DNA from: Fidelibacterota bacterium
GTDB taxonomy: Bacteria > Fidelibacterota > Marinisomatia > SCGC-AAA003-L08 > TS1B11
Direction: 5' to 3'
DNA length: 12,034 nucleotides
Assembly: GCA_022564085.1 (NCBI GenBank)
Contig: JADFMC010000019.1
Coordinates: 1-12,034 of the forward strand
The notes beneath the pieces are model-generated. The model made no database searches. It was given only the letters and a program-made list of their open reading frames with translations, and was not told the DNA's origin. The position numbers and the translations under genes were made by a program. Shown piece by piece: positions 6,269 through 12,034 of this stretch (positions within the stretch are counted from its first letter, which is position 1; every line of letters begins with the position of its first letter).

Positions 6269-7396
6269 TCATTCCAGCGCCATGTCCTCCAGCCCCACCG
6301 CACCGGCCAGGCGTCCGATTTGCCGGCCGCCGGCATCGAATCGTAACAGCTCCCTGTCGGCCGGACCCCAGGCCAGGAAACCAACGGCACCCGATCCGGC
6401 CAGGACCTGCAGGCGGGTGAGGCCTTCCACCGGCAATTCGATTAGTTTAACCTGCGGGGCCGCCGGGCCGCCACTGATCCGGCCGAACAGCGGCACATTA
6501 TCCGCCCTGCGCCGGCCGATGAAGTAGCAGTCTCCGTTCTCGGCGTTCAGGCTGATATCATAGGCCGACACCTCTGGGGCGAACGTGGTCTGATCGCCTT
6601 CCGGGCTCAGATGGATGACGCTGCCCTGGCTGACCGTCCAGAGGCCCCCGTTGAACGGGTCGGCTTCCGGAGTGCCCAATCCCCCAGCCGGCAGATCGGC
6701 CTCCAGCACCAATAGCCAGACCGGGGGGTTCGCGCTCAGCTCGGTGCTATAGATCATTTCCCGGCCCGAAGGTTGCCGCCAAGCCAGCCACAAGCGGCCG
6801 CCGACCTCGTCCAGCACCAGCCGGCTATAGGAACCTAATTCCCCGGGCACTATCAAGCCGCCCACGGTGGTCCCCTGCTGATCGACAACCACAATCGTAT
6901 CGGGATTGAGCTGCAGGATGTAGGCCTGCTGCCCATTGGAGGTCAGCGCCAGATCAATCGGCCAGCCGCCAAGAGATATGGTCATTACCACCTGCGGGTT
7001 ACGATCGACAATCAGGACTGCCCGCCCCCAGTAATCCGCCACCCATACGCGGCCTCGGGCCGGCTCCGCGGCCAGGGCTACCGGAGAATCGACATAGACT
7101 TGGCCGATCTGGTGCGATCCATCGTATGTAATCCGTTTCACCGCGGAGTTACTGTAATCGGCAATCCAGAAGTTGTGCGGTCCGGGAATAGCTGAATCCG
7201 GGGCCGAGATCGCGCTTGTGTCGGTCTGGGTGATAGCCTTGACGGCATAGTAATACTTCTGATCGTAGTCCAGATTAATCTCCTGAAAATGGTTGACTGG
7301 GGTGAGATGGGTGGGCCGTATGCTACCGGTCCGTTCTCCGGAGTCCACCGGTAAACCTGGTAGCCCGCCAGGCTGTCCACATCGAACGGCATCCAA
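6269..7396 (-). CDS. Beta-propeller domain fragment of a frameshifted FN3/propeller lipoprotein
   Basis: This frame carries the second half of an FN3 domain (THLTPVNHF, YDQKYYYAVKAI, TSAISAPDS) and then a long beta-propeller with NHL/YVTN-like blades: FWIADYSNSAVKRITYDG, GRVWVADYWGRAVLIVDR, AYILQLNPDTIVVVDQQG, GRLWLAWRQPSG, GGLWTVSQGSVIHLSPEG, CYFIGRRRADNVPLFGRI, ELLRFDAGGRQIGRL. The FN3 strands before it are in the neighbouring frame (7138-7551), so the ATG at 7396 is unlikely to be the true start and the first ~30 residues are probably out-of-frame sequence. The intact product would be about 420-430 residues, a cell-surface or periplasmic lipoprotein. It is last in the minus-strand envelope unit; the stop is at 6269. 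Function is unknown; propellers often bind proteins or glycans. Confidence 0.75.
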   Translation of the reverse strand: MDAVRCGQPGGLPGLPVDSGERTGSIRPTHLTPVNHFQEINLDYDQKYYYAVKAITQTDTSAISAPDSAIPGPHNFWIADYSNSAVKRITYDGSHQIGQVYVDSPVALAAEPARGRVWVADYWGRAVLIVDRNPQVVMTISLGGWPIDLALTSNGQQAYILQLNPDTIVVVDQQGTTVGGLIVPGELGSYSRLVLDEVGGRLWLAWRQPSGREMIYSTELSANPPVWLLVLEADLPAGGLGTPEADPFNGGLWTVSQGSVIHLSPEGDQTTFAPEVSAYDISLNAENGDCYFIGRRRADNVPLFGRISGGPAAPQVKLIELPVEGLTRLQVLAGSGAVGFLAWGPADRELLRFDAGGRQIGRLAGAVGLEDMALE

Positions 7397-7551
7397 TCCA
7401 CCCAGGCCGAATCCCGGTTGGTTATCACCTTTAACCCCACCGGCGCCCCGGCGGTGAAAGGATTGTTGGGATCGAGGGGATTGGTCCGCTCCCGCTCACT
7501 GCAATCGGTGGCCAACATCAAAACCAGGGCGACGGCTATAGCGCTTCTCAT
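7138..7551 (-). CDS. Lipoprotein signal and FN3 fragment, N-terminal part of the frameshifted gene
   Basis: This frame begins with a hydrophobic signal and Cys17 (LMLATDC; -1 Asp makes an atypical lipobox), then NPLDPNNP at 24-31, a linker frequent in lipoproteins of FCB-group bacteria. A fibronectin type III start follows (PVGLKVITNRDSAWVDW, AGYQVYRWTPENG). After about Tyr78-Gly79 the reading turns into Arg/Ser-rich sequence without homology, while the neighbouring frame continues the FN3 domain. One missing base near 7313-7316 (a C run on the minus strand) would restore a single gene. The ATG overlaps the preceding gene's stop as ATGA, so this is the genuine start. Useful coding in this frame ends near 7315; the tail to 7138 is out of frame. 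Confidence 0.75.
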   Translation of the reverse strand: MRSAIAVALVLMLATDCSERERTNPLDPNNPFTAGAPVGLKVITNRDSAWVDWMPFDVDSLAGYQVYRWTPENGPVAYGPPISPQSTIFRRLIWTTIRSITMPSRLSPRPTQARSRPRIQLFPDRTTSGLPITVTPR

Positions 7552-7994
7552 GGGTCAATGATGAATGAAACCGACAACATGATCAGCCCGGCTTCGGCTG
7601 CTACGTAACTCCAGCCGGCCCGGCGGTCGAGCGCTCTGCTTTTACGGAATAACCGGTCCAGCTCATCCGGGTTACCCGATCGCCGGTAGGCAGCAAAGGC
7701 TTGGTCGGCTTCCTGCCGGTAATAATATGACAGGGTACCGCCCAGTGCCAGCATCCCCAACCCCGCCAGCCGTTGCCAACGGACCCATTTTAGAATTGGC
7801 CGGCCCACAGGCTTGATTTCCAGCCGCAGGGTATCGTAGGTAGCCCCCGTCGTCAGGCCGGCCACCGGCGATGACCAGACCGGCAGTGGCAGTAGTAAGT
7901 ACTGGATATCGCCGGCCAGGGCACTGTCCGCCTCCTGGGCCGCCAGCGGGGCCAGGGCCAGGATGCCGGCCACCAGTCCTAAAACCGGCTTCAC
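7548..7994 (-). CDS. Small exported or membrane protein, unknown function
   Basis: 148 residues from the GTG at 7994-7992. That start is preferred because it directly opens a signal peptide (KPVLGLVAGILALAPLAAQ) and overlaps the previous stop by one base (TAGTG); an ATG at 8042 would need a 49-base overlap and adds an unlikely leader. After the signal come about 45 polar/Pro-rich residues, then two hydrophobic helices (about 76-92 and 129-146) around a charged segment YYYRQEADQAFAAYRRSGNP and LDRLFRKSRALDRRAGW. This helix / Y..EAD..F..Y / helix layout recalls DUF5683-type envelope proteins of Bacteroidota and relatives, but that is a loose resemblance. Its stop overlaps the next start (ATGA), so it is tightly coupled to both neighbours. 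Confidence 0.8.
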   Translation of the reverse strand: MKPVLGLVAGILALAPLAAQEADSALAGDIQYLLLPLPVWSSPVAGLTTGATYDTLRLEIKPVGRPILKWVRWQRLAGLGMLALGGTLSYYYRQEADQAFAAYRRSGNPDELDRLFRKSRALDRRAGWSYVAAEAGLIMLSVSFIIDP

Positions 7995-9160
7995 TATGAG
8001 GCCCCCGGCTGCTGCGGGACCAATGTGATGTACTGCAGCCATTTATGGCGGCGCACCAGCAGCACCCCCGAGGGTGTCAGGGCGGCCAACTGGATCGGTC
8101 CCTCCAACTCGTGCCGCCAGAGCCGCTCACCGGTAGCAATATCCAGGCCTACTACCACCCCCCGGGAAAAGATCACCACCGCCACCGCCGGATTCGATCC
8201 CCACGCCAGGACGGGCAATTTGACCAGACCTTCACCGGCGTATTCCCAGACCACGCTGCCGTCGCCGGGACGTAATCCCAGCACCGTGCCATCCGCAGTG
8301 GCGACTACTATGTACCCTTCAGTTATCAGCGGCCGGCCGTAGATGGGCGCACCCAGGTTGGTCTCGAATCGGGTTTGGCCGTTGCCGGGCTCCAGGGCAA
8401 TCAGCCGGCCCTGCGAGTCTCCCACCAACAGTAACCCCGAGCCCAGGGCCAGCACGGCCGTGGCGTCAACCTCCAGGTCGCGGCGCCAGGCCGGGGCAGT
8501 GGTATGATCTTCCTCATCGCCGCCGGCTGCGATCTCTCCGAGGTCGAAAGAATACAAGCTGCCGTGATCATTCAATACCAGCAGGTCATCAGCCCAGCGC
8601 CGCACCCCTCGAGACACCCGGCCAGGCAGTTTCCGCTGCCAACGCACAGTGCCGTCAGCCAGGTCGAAGGCGGTGAGCTGGCCGGTGGCGCCCGCAGCCA
8701 GCAACAGGCCGCCATGCACTGCCAACGGGCCCTCGATAACTGCTCCCTTGTGCTGCCACAGTTTCTTTCCCCTTGACAGGTCATAGCCATACACTTTCCG
8801 GGCCTGGGCGCTGGCAAAATAAAGGCTGCCGGTGCTTTCGGCCACCACCAGGGATGTGATGGCTTTTCTGGTAACTTGCCACAGGCCACTTTTCCGCTTA
8901 CCTGTTTCCAGATCTAGACGGTAGAGTTGCCCGCGATGGCTGGCCACCAGCAGGGCCTTTTGGTTAATGGGCCTTAGATATGTGACGGGGGAGGCCAATT
9001 TTACTTCCCAGGCTATCTCGGGCCGAACGTTCCGCCGGGGGAAAGCGATATCAACGGACCCATCCAAAGGCGAGAAGCGCGGCCGCATGGTGCAAGCCAG
9101 GCTCAGGCACCAGAGACCCAGCAAAGCCCATTTGGCGGCTGAGTGGAGATGATCGGTCAC
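7994..9160 (-). CDS. PQQ-like beta-propeller lipoprotein, BamB-like
   Basis: 388 residues from the GTG at 9160-9158, four bases after the barrel gene's stop. A hydrophobic signal ends in CLSLAC (Cys23), a plausible lipobox, so the protein is probably anchored to the outer membrane facing the periplasm. About seven or eight PQQ-type blades follow, with the recurring 'D/P..G...W' pattern: LYRLDLETGKRK, YGYDLSRGKKLW, AFDLADGTVRWQ, SFDLG...PAWRRDL, IALEPGNGQTRF, LGLRPGDGSVVW, VGLDIATGERLW. BamB has this fold and docks on BamA's periplasmic domains. The gene directly follows a BamA-like barrel, so a partner role is inferred. A PQQ dehydrogenase is unlikely because the protein is short and no enzyme motifs were seen. 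The frame is open to 9343, but that extension lies inside the upstream gene and is not protein-like. Confidence 0.88.
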   Translation of the reverse strand: MTDHLHSAAKWALLGLWCLSLACTMRPRFSPLDGSVDIAFPRRNVRPEIAWEVKLASPVTYLRPINQKALLVASHRGQLYRLDLETGKRKSGLWQVTRKAITSLVVAESTGSLYFASAQARKVYGYDLSRGKKLWQHKGAVIEGPLAVHGGLLLAAGATGQLTAFDLADGTVRWQRKLPGRVSRGVRRWADDLLVLNDHGSLYSFDLGEIAAGGDEEDHTTAPAWRRDLEVDATAVLALGSGLLLVGDSQGRLIALEPGNGQTRFETNLGAPIYGRPLITEGYIVVATADGTVLGLRPGDGSVVWEYAGEGLVKLPVLAWGSNPAVAVVIFSRGVVVGLDIATGERLWRHELEGPIQLAALTPSGVLLVRRHKWLQYITLVPQQPGAS

Positions 9161-9164
9161 CGAA

Positions 9165-12029
9165 TTAGAAATCCCAACCGAAGAAGAATTGGGTGAACAC
9201 CCGGCTGTCCACCGAGTGGAAATCGGTGCGCCGCCCGAAGTCGATCCGCAACGGCAGGGCCCCCAGGAGCAGTGTGCGTAAACCGAAGCCATAGCTGCCC
9301 ACCAGGCCGGGGAATTCATCCTCCCAGGCGTTGCCGATATCAAAAAAGAAGGCCGCCCGGATCGGCGCCAGCCCCACGCCCCCGGACCTTAAATTGAGCA
9401 CCAGGCTGCGGGCAAACGGGAAGCGCAGCTCTTGATTGAGCATGATATATTTACGCCCGAATATCTGATTGAACCGGTACCCCCGCAGACCCCAGCTGCC
9501 GCCGATATAAAAGCGCCGCAGATCGGTGCCGTCGGTGTACCAGACCATGGTCCGCTGGGCGAAGGTAAGGTTGTGGTTGAAGCGATAATAAAAGCGGTTG
9601 TCCAGCAGCAACGCGAAATTGTACACCTGCGAGCTGGCCAGGTTGAATGTCTGTCCAGCCATTATGCGCGCCCGCCAGCCATCCAGCGGTCCGGTGGCCT
9701 GCCATAGGGAATTATCATGGACCAGCGATATATAGTTGGATAGGAGGTAAGCTGAGCGTGGCTCGTTAAAGCCGAAAAACGACTTCTCCGATTGCCACAA
9801 GGAAGCGCTGAGTTCCACCCGCCGAAAGATGTTCAGCGGGTAGTTCATGGCCACCCGGGTCCCCAGCGTTTTCTCGAAATAAAAACCCCCCTCAAAGGGA
9901 TCATAATACTCGTTGGCGAAACGGAAGAAGCCATAGGAATAGTTCACCCGGCCGGTGAGGTTCACCGATGTGACGGCCAGATTGAGGTGGCTGGCCAAAT
10001 CGGAGCTGGTCTGGGCGGTATTGGCCAGCAGGAAGTGATAATAGCGGTTGCCCAGCATGTCCGAGATGCCCACCTGGGCGCCACCGAGCAGGCCGAAGGT
10101 GGGGTCATAGGCCATGGCGGTCTGGGCCAGATCCATACTGTATTTCAGGCGATAAGGCTGGACATCGGTGCCGCTCCTGCCGGTGAAGGCCGGCGGCCTC
10201 CAGGCGGATTGCCCGGCAGCTGGGGCCGCTGGAGCCTCGGTGACCAGGACGCTGGAGTCCGCCGCCGCCAGGTGCAGCTGAAAACTGTAACCGGCGAAGA
10301 GGGTTAACAGCAGGCTGTCTCCAGGCAGGGTCACAAAATCGACCGCCCCGGTATGGAAATCGGTTACGGGCTGAATCCGCACCGGGGGTGAGAGCTCTTC
10401 ACCGCCGCCGCCCAACTGCAACCGCCAGATATTGGGTGTGCCGGAGCGATCGGAAACAAAGTGGATCCGACTGGAGTCCGTCCTCGACCAGCGCGGCCTG
10501 CGATCCTGGTGGGGCCCATGGGTCAGCACATGCAACCGCCGGTCGGAAAGGCGCAGGATAAACAGGTTGGATGCACCATCCAGCTCCGGCCGGCCACGGT
10601 CACTGCTGAATACCACCGCCCGGCCATCCGGACTGAAGCAGGGATCCCGGTCCAGGTAGAGATCGGTGGTCAGTCTTAACAGTTCCTTTTTCCCCGCTTC
10701 CCATATGTAAAGGTCGGTCCCGCCACTCTGATCCTGGGCGGAGAATACCAGTCTGCGGCCATCCGGGGACCAGCTGGGCGAGCGGATAGTGGTCAGGTCG
10801 GGGTGGCTGAACTCGCCGACCGGCTCGAGCGTCTCTAAGTCAACCAACCGGATGCGGTCGCGCTCAAAAGATTTGGCCACCAGGGCCAGGATGCCATCGG
10901 GGCTGATACTCAGGCTGCTACGCATTAAATGCAACGATTCCAGCTCGGGACTGCGCTCCCCCCTCAGGACCAAATCCTCACCGGGTGTGCCCAGCTGCCG
11001 GCGATAAACAGAGGTATAGCCATCGCGAGTGGACAGATACACCAGGTAGGTTTGGCCGGACGAATCGCGGTAGAGCGCAGGGCTGACATTTGTCCCTCTG
11101 CTGGTTAAAGCTTCGGAGGCCAGGCCGGGCAACGATTGACGGGAAAGAGATTCCCCTGTGGCCTGCTTGAGCTCCAGTCGCCAAGCCCGGGAAATATCCT
11201 GGAGGGTCTCCCCGGTGACCGCCTCGATCACCTCCGCAAATGTATCATAGTGGTAAAACTCGTCCATTATGCGCCGCAGCCGGTCGGCGCCGTAATTAAT
11301 CTCCATGTAGCGCAGGAAAGATTGACCCTCCTTGTATAGCAGGAAACCGTGGCCGCCCAAGGTGAGCTGCTCCACCGGGAACAAGTGGTCGTACAGCAGG
11401 GCGTCGCGGATCACCATTTCGGCCTGTGAGTCCCAACCTTCGGCCCACCATTCGGCCAGCCCTTCGGTGAACCACAAGGGTGGGCTGCGTTGGTCCCAGA
11501 CACCGGCATCGCGGCCAGCGGCATTGATCTTGGAGTGCATGAAGACGTGGACCAGCTCGTGCCGCACGGTCCGGCGGAAATCGGCCAGAGAGCCGTTGTT
11601 AGGTATCACCACCCGGCCTTTGATAAACTCGAAAAAACCGGCCACTCCTTCGGGAAGCAGGTAGGGGATGGTGTTGGTCTGTTGGAAATGGAGGTCGTTG
11701 CTGTAGATCACCAGCGGGACCCGGCGGGCCAGGGTATGATTGAACTTCTGCTCATATTCCCCGAAGGCCTCCTCGGCCCAATAGGCCGCCGCCCGAGCCA
11801 GCACCTCCTCCTCCGGGTAGTAGAAAAGTTGGAAATGGGGGGTGCGCAACACCTGCCAGTCAAAGTGGCGGTACTGGACTTTATTGCGACCGAAATAGAA
11901 CTGGGCCTGGACGGCGCCTGCGCCCACCAGCAATAATAGTAACAGATTGAAGATTGGCGCCGAGCTGGATTGGGGCCGGGCACTGAGGACCGATTTGTTA
12001 ATCTGGGCTATGCGCTCTTTAATAATCAT
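9165..12029 (-). CDS. Metallopeptidase / TolB-like propeller / BamA-type outer-membrane barrel fusion
   Basis: 954 residues. A signal peptide core lies at about 28-42 (NLLLLLLVGAGAVQA). Residues ~45-290 form a peptidase-MA/gluzincin-like domain with HELVH at 157-161 (H157, E158, H161) and WFTEGLAEWW (E189 as likely third zinc ligand). Residues ~310-600 carry PD40/TolB-like propeller repeats (SISPDGILALVA, PSWSPDGRRLVFS, PCFSPDGRAVVFSSDRG, PRWSRTDSSRIHFVSDRSG). The remainder, about 630-954, is a BamA/Omp85-like barrel with GGSWGLRGYRFNQIFG near 843-858 and a terminal Phe (FFFGWDF), the usual barrel-recognition end. It probably sits in the outer membrane with protease and propeller in the periplasm. 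The ATG is at 12029, only five bases from the edge. It leads the unit that continues with the BamB-like lipoprotein. Substrate and client are unknown. Confidence 0.9.
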   Translation of the reverse strand: MIIKERIAQINKSVLSARPQSSSAPIFNLLLLLLVGAGAVQAQFYFGRNKVQYRHFDWQVLRTPHFQLFYYPEEEVLARAAAYWAEEAFGEYEQKFNHTLARRVPLVIYSNDLHFQQTNTIPYLLPEGVAGFFEFIKGRVVIPNNGSLADFRRTVRHELVHVFMHSKINAAGRDAGVWDQRSPPLWFTEGLAEWWAEGWDSQAEMVIRDALLYDHLFPVEQLTLGGHGFLLYKEGQSFLRYMEINYGADRLRRIMDEFYHYDTFAEVIEAVTGETLQDISRAWRLELKQATGESLSRQSLPGLASEALTSRGTNVSPALYRDSSGQTYLVYLSTRDGYTSVYRRQLGTPGEDLVLRGERSPELESLHLMRSSLSISPDGILALVAKSFERDRIRLVDLETLEPVGEFSHPDLTTIRSPSWSPDGRRLVFSAQDQSGGTDLYIWEAGKKELLRLTTDLYLDRDPCFSPDGRAVVFSSDRGRPELDGASNLFILRLSDRRLHVLTHGPHQDRRPRWSRTDSSRIHFVSDRSGTPNIWRLQLGGGGEELSPPVRIQPVTDFHTGAVDFVTLPGDSLLLTLFAGYSFQLHLAAADSSVLVTEAPAAPAAGQSAWRPPAFTGRSGTDVQPYRLKYSMDLAQTAMAYDPTFGLLGGAQVGISDMLGNRYYHFLLANTAQTSSDLASHLNLAVTSVNLTGRVNYSYGFFRFANEYYDPFEGGFYFEKTLGTRVAMNYPLNIFRRVELSASLWQSEKSFFGFNEPRSAYLLSNYISLVHDNSLWQATGPLDGWRARIMAGQTFNLASSQVYNFALLLDNRFYYRFNHNLTFAQRTMVWYTDGTDLRRFYIGGSWGLRGYRFNQIFGRKYIMLNQELRFPFARSLVLNLRSGGVGLAPIRAAFFFDIGNAWEDEFPGLVGSYGFGLRTLLLGALPLRIDFGRRTDFHSVDSRVFTQFFFGWDF

Positions 12030-12034
12030 GGCAA

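Noticed and set aside
7995..8042. Upstream ATG start for the small membrane protein
   Set aside because: It would add 16 residues before a good signal peptide and overlap the PQQ gene by 49 bases; the GTG with TAGTG overlap is simpler.
7994..9160. PQQ-dependent alcohol or glucose dehydrogenase
   Set aside because: The chain is about 390 residues with a lipoprotein signal; dehydrogenases are much longer, and no active-site or vicinal disulfide motif was seen.
9161..9343. N-terminal extension of the PQQ lipoprotein
   Set aside because: It overlaps the barrel's conserved C-terminus and would bury the lipoprotein signal inside the chain.

Overview
The window is a densely coding, GC-rich stretch of a bacterial chromosome with a Gram-negative envelope: outer-membrane beta-barrels, lipoproteins and an FtsB-type divisome protein are all present. 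Three traits recall uncultured FCB-group lineages such as Neomarinimicrobiota or KSB1-like bacteria. These are a lipoprotein starting Cys...NPLDPNNP, a Reeler/choice-of-anchor-type exported domain, and a metallopeptidase + TolB-like propeller + barrel fusion. That placement is inference. No rRNA, tRNA, CRISPR array, transposase or phage gene was seen.

Layout. (1) A minus-strand unit runs from 4990 off the left edge: PfkB sugar kinase, exported TPR protein, Reeler-like exported protein with a CX4CH motif, enolase (eno), FtsB/DivIC-like protein (ATGA overlap with eno), and a beta-barrel-like exported protein cut by the window edge. (2) A short plus-strand unit runs divergently: a zinc-ribbon Nudix hydrolase, then an AroQ-fold protein that has lost most type II dehydroquinase catalytic residues. 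(3) A 199-bp gap between converging units (6070-6268) holds a ~100-bp imperfect palindrome with TA at both ends, either a MITE/REP-like repeat or a bidirectional terminator. (4) A minus-strand envelope unit runs 12029 to 6269: a 954-residue metallopeptidase/TolB-propeller/BamA-like barrel protein, a PQQ-propeller (BamB-like) lipoprotein, a small two-helix membrane protein, and an FN3 + beta-propeller lipoprotein broken by an apparent one-base frameshift. The last three genes are joined by 1-4 base overlaps.

How they work together. The left unit mixes central metabolism (enolase, sugar kinase) with division and envelope proteins, and eno-ftsB are probably translationally coupled. The right unit looks like an outer-membrane assembly or secretion cassette, in which a BamA-like barrel with its own periplasmic protease and propeller is co-expressed with a BamB-like lipoprotein and two partners. 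This is the best candidate here for an undescribed system, but its function cannot be read from sequence alone. GTG starts are common, and the divergent promoters at 4991-5062 suggest very short leaders.
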